Shown here one piece after another: positions 8,868 through 17,869 of a DNA stretch of 64,000 bases. The position numbers and the translations under genes were made by a program. Positions within the stretch are counted from its first letter, which is position 1, and each line of letters begins with the position of its first letter. Source of the stretch: Cypionkella sinensis (GTDB lineage: Bacteria > Pseudomonadota > Alphaproteobacteria > Rhodobacterales > Rhodobacteraceae); NCBI RefSeq assembly GCF_042646385.1, contig NZ_JBHRTO010000001.1, positions 2,046,001-2,110,000 of the forward strand, written 5' to 3'. The notes below the pieces were generated by a model. The model saw only the letters and a program-made list of their open reading frames with translations, ran no database searches and was not told where the DNA came from.

Positions 8868-10265
8868 TTACCCATCGTATCGTGTGGCTCCCCGGCGATG
8901 TTCATCCACAGGGCGCGTAAGGATCGCGGCATGATGCGCGCGCTGATCACAATTCGCGCGCGGGCAGATCCGACAGTTGATGCCCACCTCTGTGATCGTG
9001 GTATGCGCCATGTTGAAGTATTCGGCGTAACCGATTTCCGGCGTATGCTGCACCGCACAGCCCATCGCCACCGCCAGCCGATTATCTTGCGCATGACGCT
9101 GCCATGTGGGGCGATCCACCGTGCGCGAGAAAACGAAGAACTGGCTGCGATCCGGCATCTCGACAAATTGCGACATGATCCGTCCCGGCGTGCGAAAGCT
9201 GGTGTGCACATCCAGACGCGGGCAGGCCCCGCCATATTCGGCGAGATGAAAATCCGTGGCGTTGAAGCGTTTCGAGACGTTGCCACCCTTGTCGATGCGC
9301 AGAAAGAAGAACGGCACCCCCATCGCACCCTCGCGCTGCAGGGTGGTGGCGCGGTGGCAGGCTTGTTCAAAGCTGACGCCAAAGCGGGTTGCAAGATGGT
9401 CGAAATCGTACTTCGTGCGGCGGGCCTCAGCAAGATAGGCGGTGTAGGGCATGAGGACCGCTGCGGCGAAGTAATTGGCAAGCTCTACCCGCAACCGCGC
9501 TGTTCCGTGGGCCACCGCGATATTCGCGCGTTGCACCAGACTGTCGATCAACTGCCGCTGCTCAAGCAAACCGACCATATGCACCAATTGAAAGATGCGG
9601 TTGGGGTGATCCAGCGCTTCGGACAACAGGATTTCACGCCCTGCTTCGTCATACTGCCGCAGCGCGCCAGGCAGATCCTCGACACGCGCCAATCGAACAG
9701 TAACGCCAAGCTTTTGGCGCAGCCGCTGTTTCAGCGCGGCGTAGATGTCGTCGCGCGGAATCGCCGTCGAACCCCAGAAGGATTCGGCAGCGGTTTCCAA
9801 CGCCGGAAAATGATTTCGATTGCGGCGAAACACGTCATGCACGGCGGCTTCTGGGCTTGGCCCGGCGGTTGCAGTTTCATTTTGTGACAGTGACAGCAGC
9901 TGATCACTGGCAGATTGATAGGCGCGATAGAGTGTCAAGAACGCCTGAACCACAGCCGGAGCGTGCACAATCGCCGCGCGGATTTGAGCGATTTCTGGTC
10001 GGTTTTCTGTAAACAGCGGATCGCCGGACACCGCACGCAGGTCGGCCAACTGGCTGGTGCTGTCCTCTTCGGCAATGTCGCGCCAATCAACGCCATAGAC
10101 ATCGAACAGCCGCAGAAGAATGGCGACGGATACCGATCTTTCGTTATTTTCCAATAAGTTGACATAAGATGCCGAGATTCCTAAGGCACGCGCCATCGCC
10201 GCCTGAGTCTCGGATCTCTCTAGCCGCAAGCGGCGCAAATGTGGGCCGATGAAGGTTTTCTGCAT
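8868..10265 (-). CDS. ScfR/RamB-type XRE family transcriptional regulator
   Basis: The 465-residue protein starts with an XRE-type helix-turn-helix (LRRLRLERSETQAAMARALGIS, residues 8-29), continues with an IrrE-like middle domain, and ends with the ScfR domain (DUF2083), which contains the Cys pattern CRICPRANC near the C-terminus. RamB and related regulators control acetate and short-chain fatty acid metabolism. In the middle domain the usual HExxH metal site reads HMVGL, so no protease activity is expected. It diverges from sgaA-mclA-mtkAB, and the shared gap holds TTTACAA/TTGTAAA repeats, so it probably controls that operon and itself. A GTG at 10277 is an alternative start to the ATG at 10265. 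Confidence 0.8.
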   Translation of the reverse strand: MQKTFIGPHLRRLRLERSETQAAMARALGISASYVNLLENNERSVSVAILLRLFDVYGVDWRDIAEEDSTSQLADLRAVSGDPLFTENRPEIAQIRAAIVHAPAVVQAFLTLYRAYQSASDQLLSLSQNETATAGPSPEAAVHDVFRRNRNHFPALETAAESFWGSTAIPRDDIYAALKQRLRQKLGVTVRLARVEDLPGALRQYDEAGREILLSEALDHPNRIFQLVHMVGLLEQRQLIDSLVQRANIAVAHGTARLRVELANYFAAAVLMPYTAYLAEARRTKYDFDHLATRFGVSFEQACHRATTLQREGAMGVPFFFLRIDKGGNVSKRFNATDFHLAEYGGACPRLDVHTSFRTPGRIMSQFVEMPDRSQFFVFSRTVDRPTWQRHAQDNRLAVAMGCAVQHTPEIGYAEYFNMAHTTITEVGINCRICPRANCDQRAHHAAILTRPVDEHRRGATRYDG

Positions 10266-10295
10266 ACAAGCGCACACAATGAAGGATATGTCAGA

Positions 10296-10327
10296 TTTAC
10301 AATATTACAAATTTGTTAGTTTGTAAA
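10296..10327. promoter_or_regulatory. Candidate ScfR operator in the scfR-sgaA divergent gap
   Basis: An AT-rich 32-bp stretch carries TTTACAA (10296-10302), the inner near-palindrome TTACAAATTTGTTA (10305-10318) and TTGTAAA (10321-10327). The outer pair is an inverted repeat, and the sequence resembles the TTTGCAAA-type sites known for RamB/ScfR-like regulators. It lies 30 bp from the regulator start and about 85 bp from sgaA. Confidence 0.5.
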
Positions 10328-10411
10328 TTCTCGCATTCACAGCACAACCAGTTTTCGTTTTGCACAACTTTGCGGCGGTGCCATGAAAAGTCAGCAACGA
10401 CGGGAGGCTAC

Positions 10412-11605
10412 ATGCGCACTGGTATCAATCATCTTTTCATCCCCGGCCCAACCAACGTGCCGGAAGTGGTGCGGCAGGCGATGAATGTCGCGATGCAGGA
10501 TCAGCGGGCGCATGATTTTGGGGCGGGCAATCTTGGCCTGTTCAGCGATCTGAAAAAAGTTTTCAGAACGACCAGTGGCGAAGTTCTGATGTTTTCTGGC
10601 TCGGGCACCGGGGCATGGGAAGCCGCGATCACCAACACGCTTTCGCCGGGCGACAAGGTGCTGATGGCGCGGCATGGCCAGTTCTCAACCCTGTGGGTGG
10701 ATATGGCGCAGCGGTTGGGGTTGGATGTCGAGGTGATCGACCTGCCGTGGGGGGCCGGTGCGCCGATCTGCGAATTTGCGCGCCGTTTGGGCGCCGACAA
10801 GCACGGCGCGATCAAGGCGGTGTTCATCACCCATAACGAAACCGCAACTGGCGTCACTTCGTCTGTGGCCGCCCTGCGGCGCGCGCTGGATGAGGCGATG
10901 CACGATGCGCTGCTGTTCGTCGATGGCGTGTCGTCAATCGGTTGCCTTGAGTTCCGCATGGAGGATTGGGGCGTCGATCTCGCCGTCACCGGCAGCCAGA
11001 AGGGTTTCATGATGCCAGCGGGTCTGGGCATTCTCGGCGTCAGCCAAAAGGCACTGGCCGCCAGCAAAACCGCGACCGGGCGGCGCTGCTATTTTGATTT
11101 CGCCGATCAGTTGAAGCACAACGCGGGCGGCTATTTCCCCTACACCCCGCCGACGCAACTGCTGCACGGGCTGCGCAAATCCCTGGATCGCATGATGGAG
11201 GAAGGCCTTGAGAACATTCACGCCCGTCATCACCGGCTTGGCGCGGGCGTCCGTGCAGCCGTCGCCGCCTGGGGCTTGCAAACCTGCGCCGAGCATCCCT
11301 CGCTGGCCTCTGATACCGTCACCGCCATCCGCACCCCCGAGGGCGTCGATGCCCGCGAAGTGATCCGCATCGGCTATGACCGCTACAACGCCTCTTTCGG
11401 ATCGGGCCTTGGCCCCTTGGCGGGCAAGGTGTTCCGCATCGGCCATATTGGCGATCTGAACGAAGGTTCGTGCCTGACCGCCATCGCGATTGCCGAACTG
11501 GCCTTGGTCGAGGCCGGGGTCAGGCTGACCTATGGCTCGGGCGTCGCGGCAGCACAGACAGTTTATGCCAAGGCGCCACAATCCTTTCATCTTGCAGCAG
11601 AATAA
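10412..11605 (+). CDS. sgaA: Serine-glyoxylate aminotransferase
   Basis: The 397-residue PLP enzyme of the class V aminotransferase family has the N-terminal FIPGPTNVPE motif, the substrate-binding SGSGTGAWEAA near residue 63, and the PLP lysine K197 in GSQKGF after the conserved DGVSS. It transfers the amino group of serine to glyoxylate, giving hydroxypyruvate and glycine, a step of the serine cycle. The start at 10412 follows a CGGGAGG ribosome site. It is the first gene of a tight operon with mclA, mtkA and mtkB, and diverges from the ScfR-type regulator. Confidence 0.9.
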   Translation: MRTGINHLFIPGPTNVPEVVRQAMNVAMQDQRAHDFGAGNLGLFSDLKKVFRTTSGEVLMFSGSGTGAWEAAITNTLSPGDKVLMARHGQFSTLWVDMAQRLGLDVEVIDLPWGAGAPICEFARRLGADKHGAIKAVFITHNETATGVTSSVAALRRALDEAMHDALLFVDGVSSIGCLEFRMEDWGVDLAVTGSQKGFMMPAGLGILGVSQKALAASKTATGRRCYFDFADQLKHNAGGYFPYTPPTQLLHGLRKSLDRMMEEGLENIHARHHRLGAGVRAAVAAWGLQTCAEHPSLASDTVTAIRTPEGVDAREVIRIGYDRYNASFGSGLGPLAGKVFRIGHIGDLNEGSCLTAIAIAELALVEAGVRLTYGSGVAAAQTVYAKAPQSFHLAAE

Positions 11606-11619
11606 CCCGGAGATACCCG

Positions 11620-12558
11620 ATGAGCCACACGCTTCACCCGCTTCGCAAACAACGGCTGCAACGCTCGGAACTGGCGGTTCCGGCCTCTAACCCCACGATG
11701 ATCGACAAGGCAGCCGAAGGCCCGGCCGATTACGTGTTCCTTGATCTGGAAGACGCAATTGCGCCTTCCGAAAAAGAACAGGCACGCAAGAACGCCATTC
11801 AGGCGCTGAACGATATCGACTGGGCGGCCAAGGGCAAAACCGTCTCGGTGCGCATCAACGGCCTTGATACCCATTACATGTATCGCGACGTGGTGGATGT
11901 GATGGAGCAGGCAGGTGCCCGCGTGCATACCCTGCTGGTGCCAAAAGTCGGCGTCACCGGCGATCTCTACATGGTCGAGGCGATGGTCAACCAGATCGAG
12001 CAAGCCAAAGGTTACACCAACCGCGTCGGCCTTGAAGCTTTGATCGAAACCGCGCTCGGCATGGCCAATGTCGAAGCCATTGCGCAATTTGGCGGGCGGC
12101 TTGAGGCTTTGCACTTTGGCGTCGCCGATTTCGCGGCCTCGATGCGCGCCCGCACCACCAATATCGGCGGGCTGAACCCGCATTATCCGGGCGACCAATG
12201 GCATGCCTCGATCAGCCGCATGGTGGTGGCCTGCCGAGCCTACGGCTTGCGCGCCATCGACGGCCCGTTTGGTGATTTCAGCGATCCCGAAGGCTATAAA
12301 GACGGTGCGCGCCGTGCTGCGGCTTTGGGCTGCGAGGGCAAATGGGCGATCCATCCGACGCAAGTCGCCTTGGCAAACGAGGTGTTCAGCCCGCCGGATA
12401 CCGAAGTCACCCGTGCCCGCCGGATCATTGAGGAGCTGAAGAAGGCCGCCGATATGGGCAAGGGCGCCGCGCAGTTGGATGGCCGGATGATCGACGCGGC
12501 CTCTGAGAAAATGGCGATGAACGTGCTGGTTCTCGCCGACGCCATCGCTGCGCGCTGA
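11620..12558 (+). CDS. mclA: L-malyl-CoA / beta-methylmalyl-CoA lyase (CitE family)
   Basis: The 312-residue protein belongs to the CitE/HpcH aldolase family: N-terminal RSELAVPASNP, DYVFLDLEDAIAPSEK with the metal-binding acidic residues, VRINGLDTHYMYRD, and a C-terminal KWAIHPTQV. In Rhodobacter the homologous Mcl1 cleaves L-malyl-CoA to glyoxylate and acetyl-CoA and also handles beta-methylmalyl-CoA in the ethylmalonyl-CoA pathway. Here it lies between sgaA, which uses glyoxylate, and mtkAB, which makes malyl-CoA. That arrangement supports the malyl-CoA role. It starts 14 bp after the sgaA stop. Confidence 0.92.
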   Translation: MSHTLHPLRKQRLQRSELAVPASNPTMIDKAAEGPADYVFLDLEDAIAPSEKEQARKNAIQALNDIDWAAKGKTVSVRINGLDTHYMYRDVVDVMEQAGARVHTLLVPKVGVTGDLYMVEAMVNQIEQAKGYTNRVGLEALIETALGMANVEAIAQFGGRLEALHFGVADFAASMRARTTNIGGLNPHYPGDQWHASISRMVVACRAYGLRAIDGPFGDFSDPEGYKDGARRAAALGCEGKWAIHPTQVALANEVFSPPDTEVTRARRIIEELKKAADMGKGAAQLDGRMIDAASEKMAMNVLVLADAIAAR

Positions 12559-12570
12559 AAGGGGGATCAG

Positions 12571-13761
12571 ATGGACATTCACGAATATCAGGCCAAGGAA
12601 ATCCTCGCCCGTTTTGGCGTGCCGGTGCCGCGCGGCGGTCTGGCCTATAGCCCCGAACAGGCGGGCTACCGCGCACGCGAACTCGGCGGCAATGCTTGGG
12701 TGGTCAAGGCGCAGATCCATTCCGGTGGGCGCGGCGCTGCGGGCGGCGTCAAGCTGTGCCGTTCGGCGGACGAGGTGCAGGCTTTTGCAGGCACCCTATT
12801 CGGCAAGCAGTTGGTGACAAAACAGACCGATGCCAAGGGCAAGGGGGTTTACCGCGTCTGGGTCGAGGCCGCTTCCGACATCGCACAGGAACTGTATCTG
12901 GGCTTCGTGCTGGATCGGCAATCCGAACGTATCATGATCGTGGCCTCGGGTCATGGCGGGATGGAGATTGAAGATCTGGCCGAAAGCGATCCGAACAGCT
13001 TGCGCCGCATGACGATTGACCCAGCAGTGGGGCTGTCGGAATTCCAAGCGCGGGAGCTGGCGTTCCAGCTTGGGCTGAAGGGCGGACAAGTGGCGCAGAT
13101 GGTCTCGACCTTACGCGCCTGCTACCGCGCCTATCGCGATCTGGATGCGGTGATGGTGGAAATCAACCCGCTGGTGATCACAGGCTCTGGCGATCTGGTG
13201 GCGCTGGACGCAAAGATGTCGTTTGACACCAACGCCTTGTTCCGCCGCCCCGAAATCGCCGAACTGCGGGATCGCAGCCAGGAAGACCCGCGCGAAAGCA
13301 CGGCGGGCGATCACGGCCTGTCTTATGTCGGGCTTGATGGCGATATCGGCTGCATCATCAACGGCGCAGGCCTTGCGATGGCGACGATGGATATGATCAA
13401 GCTGGCGGGCGGCGAGCCTGCCAACTTCCTTGACATCGGCGGCGGGGCCAGCCCCGAGCGTGTAGTGCGCGCCTTTCGCACCGTGCTGGCTGATGGCAAC
13501 GTCTCGGTGATCCTGGTCAACATCTTCGCAGGCATCAACCGCTGCGATTGGGTGGCGCAGGGGGTTGTGCAGGCATATCAAGAGGTTGGCCTGACCATCC
13601 CGGTTGTCGTGCGCCTTGCCGGCACCAATGTGGATGAGGGTCGCGCCATCATCGACGCCTCGGGCCTGCCGCTGATTTCGGCCGACACACTGGCCGAGGC
13701 CGCCGCCGCCGCCGTTTCCGCGTGCAACCCTTCCGCCCCCCGCCCCCGCAAAGCCGCATAA
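12571..13761 (+). CDS. mtkA: Malate-CoA ligase (malate thiokinase) beta subunit
   Basis: The 396-residue protein has the ATP-grasp fold of SucC-like CoA ligases: MDIHEYQAKEILARFGVPVP at the start, VVKAQIHSGGRG near residue 45, VEINPLV near 197 and the C-terminal NIFAGINRCDWVAQG. The last of these and the ALDAKMSFDTNALFRR stretch fit the methylotroph MtkA better than succinyl-CoA synthetase SucC, as I remember those families. With MtkB it makes malyl-CoA from malate, CoA and ATP. It begins 12 bp after mclA and is followed by mtkB after 10 bp. Confidence 0.88.
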   Translation: MDIHEYQAKEILARFGVPVPRGGLAYSPEQAGYRARELGGNAWVVKAQIHSGGRGAAGGVKLCRSADEVQAFAGTLFGKQLVTKQTDAKGKGVYRVWVEAASDIAQELYLGFVLDRQSERIMIVASGHGGMEIEDLAESDPNSLRRMTIDPAVGLSEFQARELAFQLGLKGGQVAQMVSTLRACYRAYRDLDAVMVEINPLVITGSGDLVALDAKMSFDTNALFRRPEIAELRDRSQEDPRESTAGDHGLSYVGLDGDIGCIINGAGLAMATMDMIKLAGGEPANFLDIGGGASPERVVRAFRTVLADGNVSVILVNIFAGINRCDWVAQGVVQAYQEVGLTIPVVVRLAGTNVDEGRAIIDASGLPLISADTLAEAAAAAVSACNPSAPRPRKAA

Positions 13762-13771
13762 GGAGGTCACG

Positions 13772-14677
13772 ATGGCCATTCTCATCACCAAGCAAACCCC
13801 CGTCATCGTGCAAGGCATGTCAGGCCGCATCGGCAGCTTTCACGCCGCCGACATGATCAAATACGGCACCAATGTTGTGGGCGGCGTGACGCCCGGTCGC
13901 GGTGGCGAAACCCACCTCGGCCTGCCCCTGTTCAACACCGTCCGCGAAGCGGTCGAGGCCACCGGGGCCGAGGCATCGCTGGTTTTCGTGCCGCCCCCCT
14001 TCGCCGCCGATGCGATCATGGAGGCCGCCGATGCGGGCATCAAAACCGCCGTTTGCGTCACCGACGGCATCCCCAGCCAAGACATGATGAAGCTGAAACG
14101 CTTCCTGCGCCGCTATCCAGCCGAGCGCAAACTGCGGCTGATCGGGCCGAATTGCGCGGGCGTGATCTCACCCGGACAAGGTTTTATGGGCATCATGCCG
14201 CCGCATATCTACCTGCCGGGGCGGATTGGCATCATCGGTCGGTCGGGCACGTTGGGCTATGAAGCCGCCAGCCAGTTGAAGACACTTGGGCTTGGGGTGT
14301 CCACCTCGGTCGGCATCGGCGGCGATCCGATCAACGGCTCCAGCTTCCGCGATATTCTGGCGCTGTTCGAGGCCGATCCCGAAACCGATGCGGTGATGAT
14401 GATCGGCGAGATCGGTGGCCCACAAGAGGCCGAAGCCGCGATCTATGCCCGCGATCACATGAAAAAGCCGGTGGTCGCCTATATCGCTGGTCTGTCGGCA
14501 CCAAAGGGCCGCAAGATGGGTCACGCGGGCGCGATCGTCAGCGCATTCGGCGAAAGCGCACAGGAAAAGGTCGTGCTGCTGGAAGCCGCAGGCATCACCG
14601 TCGCGCCCAACCCATCTAGCATGGGCGAAACCATGGCGCGCCTTCTGGCATCACGCGCGATGGGGGCGGTGGCGTAA
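13772..14677 (+). CDS. mtkB: Malate-CoA ligase (malate thiokinase) alpha subunit
   Basis: The 301-residue SucD-like subunit has the CoA-binding Rossmann start (VQGMSGRIGSFHAADMIKYG), IGPNCAGVISPG, RSGTLGYEAASQL, STSVGIGGDPINGSSF and the phosphohistidine loop GHAGAI near residue 250. These match MtkB of the serine cycle. The ribosome site AGGAGG overlaps the spacer after mtkA. With MclA, the pair lets the cell split malate into glyoxylate and acetyl-CoA. Confidence 0.88.
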   Translation: MAILITKQTPVIVQGMSGRIGSFHAADMIKYGTNVVGGVTPGRGGETHLGLPLFNTVREAVEATGAEASLVFVPPPFAADAIMEAADAGIKTAVCVTDGIPSQDMMKLKRFLRRYPAERKLRLIGPNCAGVISPGQGFMGIMPPHIYLPGRIGIIGRSGTLGYEAASQLKTLGLGVSTSVGIGGDPINGSSFRDILALFEADPETDAVMMIGEIGGPQEAEAAIYARDHMKKPVVAYIAGLSAPKGRKMGHAGAIVSAFGESAQEKVVLLEAAGITVAPNPSSMGETMARLLASRAMGAVA

Positions 14678-14712
14678 CACGGGCAATTTTGGAGGATAAA
14701 TCGCTGACAACT

Positions 14713-14736
14713 GATGGCCGCGTGGATGCGGCCATC
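14713..14736. terminator. Hairpin downstream of mtkB, possible terminator
   Basis: A perfect 9-bp stem (GATGGCCGC at 14713-14721, GCGGCCATC at 14728-14736) has a 6-base loop. No T-run follows, so it may be a weak or Rho-assisted terminator, or a stem that shields the mtk mRNA end. Confidence 0.4.
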
Positions 14737-14799
14737 CCGCACACCCGCTTGACACGCCGCCGCAGGTAAGGGACGCAAGGGCCAAAGCCCGGAGGCCCC

Positions 14800-15840
14800 A
14801 TGACCAACGCATCGCCGAAACTGATCCTGCGCGCCCTTGCGGGCGAAACCCTGCCGACCCCGCCGATCTGGATGATGCGGCAGGCGGGGCGGTATTTGCC
14901 GGAATATCGCGCAACGCGGGCGCAGGCGGGGGATTTTCTGTCGCTGTGTTATAATTCGGAACTGGCGGCCGAGGTGACGTTGCAGCCGATCCGCCGCTAT
15001 GGCTTTGATGCGGCTATCCTTTTCGCCGATATCCTGCTGTTGCCGCAGGCCTTGGGGGCGGATCTGTGGTTTGAAACGGGCGAGGGGCCGCGGCTGTCGA
15101 CCATCACCACGATGGCGGGGGTTCAGGCGCTGAAGCCGCGCGAGGCGATCCATGACACCCTCGGCCCGATCTACGAAACCGTGCGGATTCTGGCACGGGA
15201 ATTACCGCGCGAGACCACGCTGATCGGCTTTGCCGGGGCGCCGTGGACGGTGGCGACCTATATGATCGCCGGGCGTGGCAGCAAGGATCAGGGTGCGGCC
15301 CATGCGTTGAAAGCGGCGGATCGGGCGACGTTCTCGGCGCTGATTGATGTGATCACCGAGGCGACGATTGATTATCTGTCGGCGCAAGTGCAGGCGGGGG
15401 CCGAGGTGGTGAAGCTGTTTGATTCGTGGGCGGGCAGCCTGAAAGGGCAGGATTTTCAAGACTTTGCGGTGAAGCCAGCGGCGCGGATCATCCGCGCTGT
15501 GAAGGCGAAACACCCCGGCCTGCCGGTGATCGCCTTCCCGCGTGAGGCTGGGGCGGGCTATGTCGGCTTTGCGCAGGCGACGGAGGCGGATTGCGTGGCG
15601 GTGGATAACTCGGTCAGCCCGGAATGGGCGGCGGCGCAGGTGCAGCCGAGCGGTTGCGTGCAGGGGAACCTTTCGCCGACGCATATGGTGACAGGCGGGC
15701 AAGAGCTGATCGACGCGACCCGGCGGGTGGTAGAGGCGTTCCGCGGCGGCCCGCATATCTTCAACCTCGGCCACGGCATCACCCCCGACGCCAGCCCCGA
15801 CAACGTGGCGCGGATGGTGGATGCGGTGCGGGCGGGATGA
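14800..15840 (+). CDS. hemE: Uroporphyrinogen III decarboxylase
   Basis: The 346-residue enzyme carries the hallmark N-terminal motif PPIWMMRQAGRYLPEYR (residues 21-37) and ILFADILLLPQALG with the catalytic Asp near residue 70-73. It also has GFAGAPWTVATYMI and the C-terminal NLGHGI. It decarboxylates the four acetate arms of uroporphyrinogen III to give coproporphyrinogen III in the cytoplasm, the trunk step shared by haem and bacteriochlorophyll. Its stop overlaps the start of bciA (ATGA), so the two are translationally coupled. Whether this is the only hemE in the genome decides how essential the replicon is. Confidence 0.95.
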   Translation: MTNASPKLILRALAGETLPTPPIWMMRQAGRYLPEYRATRAQAGDFLSLCYNSELAAEVTLQPIRRYGFDAAILFADILLLPQALGADLWFETGEGPRLSTITTMAGVQALKPREAIHDTLGPIYETVRILARELPRETTLIGFAGAPWTVATYMIAGRGSKDQGAAHALKAADRATFSALIDVITEATIDYLSAQVQAGAEVVKLFDSWAGSLKGQDFQDFAVKPAARIIRAVKAKHPGLPVIAFPREAGAGYVGFAQATEADCVAVDNSVSPEWAAAQVQPSGCVQGNLSPTHMVTGGQELIDATRRVVEAFRGGPHIFNLGHGITPDASPDNVARMVDAVRAG

Positions 15841-16808
15841 GCGTGCCGCCCCCTGCCCTGCGGGTGTTTGTGCTGGGGGCGACCGGCACGATTGGCCGCG
15901 CGACGGTGGCGGCCCTGCTGGCGCGCGGGCATGAGGTGGTGTGCTTTGTGCGCCCCGGTGCGGCCCCCCTGCCCTACCCGGCCAGCGTTCGGTTTGGCGA
16001 TGTGACTGACCCCGCTTCGCTGGCACGGGATGGCTTTCGCGGTGAGCCGTTTGATGCCGTGGTGTCTTGCCTTGCCTCGCGCACGGGTGCGCCGCTGGAT
16101 GCCTGGGCGGTTGACCACCGGGCACATCTGCACGCGCTGGCGGCCGCGCAATCGGCAGGGGTGCGCCAGTTTGTGCTGCTGTCGGCGATCTGCGTGCAAC
16201 GGCCGAAGCTGGCCTTCCAGCACGCCAAGCTGGCGTTTGAGCAGGCGTTGACCCGATCGGGGCTGATCTATTCGATTGTGCGGCCAACGGCCTATTTCAA
16301 ATCGCTGTCCGGGCAGGTGAACCGGCTGCGGGCAGGCAAGGCGTTTTTGCTGTTTGGCGATGGCCAACTTACCGCCTGCAAGCCGATCAGTGACGGCGAT
16401 CTGGCACGGTATCTGGCCGATTGCCTGGATCACCCTGCCCTGCACAACCGGATTCTGCCGATTGGCGGCCCCGGCCCTGCGATCACGCCGCGCCAGCAAG
16501 GCGAGGAACTGTTCCGGCTGCTGGATATGCCGCCAAAGTTTCGCCATGTGCCGGTGGCGATGCTGGACGCGATCATCGCGGGGCTTGGCGGGTTGGGGCG
16601 GCTGGTGCCACCGCTGCGAGCCAAGGCGGAACTGGCACGGATCGGGCGGTATTATGCCACCGAATCCATGTTGGTGCTGAACCCTGTCACCGGCTGCTAT
16701 GACGCCGAGGCCACGCCCAGCACAGGCACGGAAACCCTGTTTGACCATTACGCCCGCCTTGTGCGCGGCGAGGTGGTGGATGATCGCGGCGCGCATGCGG
16801 TATTTTAA
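15837..16808 (+). CDS. bciA: Divinyl chlorophyllide a 8-vinyl-reductase (BciA type)
   Basis: The 323-residue protein is an atypical short-chain reductase with a GATGTIGR NADPH-binding motif near residue 13. Further motifs are FVLLSAICVQRPKLAFQHAK and YSIVRPTAYFKSLSGQV, both features of BciA. It reduces the 8-vinyl group of divinyl (proto)chlorophyllide with NADPH to the ethyl group, on the way to bacteriochlorophyll a. Coupling to hemE by a 4-base overlap fits a tetrapyrrole function. No bchJ or bchE is visible in the window. Confidence 0.88.
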   Translation: MSVPPPALRVFVLGATGTIGRATVAALLARGHEVVCFVRPGAAPLPYPASVRFGDVTDPASLARDGFRGEPFDAVVSCLASRTGAPLDAWAVDHRAHLHALAAAQSAGVRQFVLLSAICVQRPKLAFQHAKLAFEQALTRSGLIYSIVRPTAYFKSLSGQVNRLRAGKAFLLFGDGQLTACKPISDGDLARYLADCLDHPALHNRILPIGGPGPAITPRQQGEELFRLLDMPPKFRHVPVAMLDAIIAGLGGLGRLVPPLRAKAELARIGRYYATESMLVLNPVTGCYDAEATPSTGTETLFDHYARLVRGEVVDDRGAHAVF

Positions 16809-16814
16809 GCGCGG

Positions 16815-17639
16815 CTAGATCGGCAGCCGATTGGTGGGCAGGTTCAGCAACCGCTCCATATGCGCCAAAGCACTGTCGAAATCTGCCGCCGCCGCATCCG
16901 CGCCCGTCACGCCCACCAGTGTCAGGTTGCTGGTGGCGATCTGGCCGCACACCAATATCCGCGCGCCGGGGTTGTGGATGCGCAGCGCCACGATCAGCCG
17001 CGTCAGCGCGGGCAGCGAGCGTTTGCCACTGGCCGAAAGCCCGATCAGCATGGGCTGGCGCTGTTCCAGCTTTTCAACCAAAGCGTCATGGTTCAGCCCG
17101 ACGAAAAGTTCGATATCCCAGCCGCGTTCGCGAGCAAGATCACTGGCGATGGTGATGCCCAGCGTGTGATTCTCGCCGGGAACCGAGGCAAAGGTGGCCG
17201 CGCGCAACAGGCTTGGCGTGCCAATCGGGCGCTCGCGTCGCAGGATGCGCAGAATGGCATAGATGCGGCCCGCAGCCACCGTGACGCGGTAAAAGCTGAC
17301 CTCATCCGTCTCCCACCATTCCCCCAGCCGCTGCGCTGCGACGCTGAGATACAGCAGACACAGCGATTCATAGCTGGAGCCCCGCAGCTGCGCGCGTTCG
17401 ATAAAGGCAGCGGCCTCGCGCGGGTCATCGGCCAGCAAGGCGTTGCACAACGCGTCGATGTCATCCGCATCGGGCTGCAGATCGGGAACGGTTTCAACCC
17501 GCAGATTGTTGGCCACCCGGCTGACAACTTCCGCCGCAAGGGTGGTCAATGTGGCCGGGGGCAGCGCCTTTTGCACCACCTCTATTTCAGAAAAGGCCAC
17601 TTCAAGCATATGCCTGTCGAACGTCGCAGAGCGTGACAT
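16815..17639 (-). CDS. AerR/PpaA-like B12-binding-fold regulator (second paralogue)
   Basis: The 274-residue protein has an alpha-helical middle (AQRLGEWWETDEVSFYRVTVAAGR, residues 102-125) that aligns with the same region of the photosynthesis cluster PpaA at 53521-54312. A B12-fold domain follows with GENHTLG around H158, matching REQHTLG around H146 in PpaA; in AerR of R. capsulatus this His ligates cobalamin. It thus looks like a light- and B12-responsive anti-repressor or co-regulator. It has no DNA-binding domain that I can see. The start at 17639 is set by GGAGGAGG just upstream. It converges on bciA with a 6-bp gap. Confidence 0.75.
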   Translation of the reverse strand: MSRSATFDRHMLEVAFSEIEVVQKALPPATLTTLAAEVVSRVANNLRVETVPDLQPDADDIDALCNALLADDPREAAAFIERAQLRGSSYESLCLLYLSVAAQRLGEWWETDEVSFYRVTVAAGRIYAILRILRRERPIGTPSLLRAATFASVPGENHTLGITIASDLARERGWDIELFVGLNHDALVEKLEQRQPMLIGLSASGKRSLPALTRLIVALRIHNPGARILVCGQIATSNLTLVGVTGADAAAADFDSALAHMERLLNLPTNRLPI

Positions 17640-17869
17640 GCTGACCTCCTCCAAAGCCATCAGTGTCAAGGGCCCGCCGAGAGACCAACCGATCTCCGTA
17701 TGCCGTTGAATGCCTGACTATATGACGATTCTGGATTGTGACAAGACAGGTTTACACTCGCGTGCAGGAATATCGCATTTGGGCCCTGCAACCGCGCCTG
17801 ACTTGGGCGCAACATCGGCGCAGGTTGCGGTCTGAAAATTCGGGCGTTATCGCGCTTGCGGCAGTTTAA

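Noticed and set aside
12571..14677. Reading mtkA-mtkB as succinyl-CoA synthetase sucC-sucD
   Set aside because: The neighbours sgaA and mclA and the NIFAGINRCDWVAQG end point to malate thiokinase.
17737..17756. TGT...ACA pair upstream of the second AerR-like gene
   Set aside because: The spacing is 14 bases, not the 12 of PpsR boxes, so it was not listed as a PpsR site.
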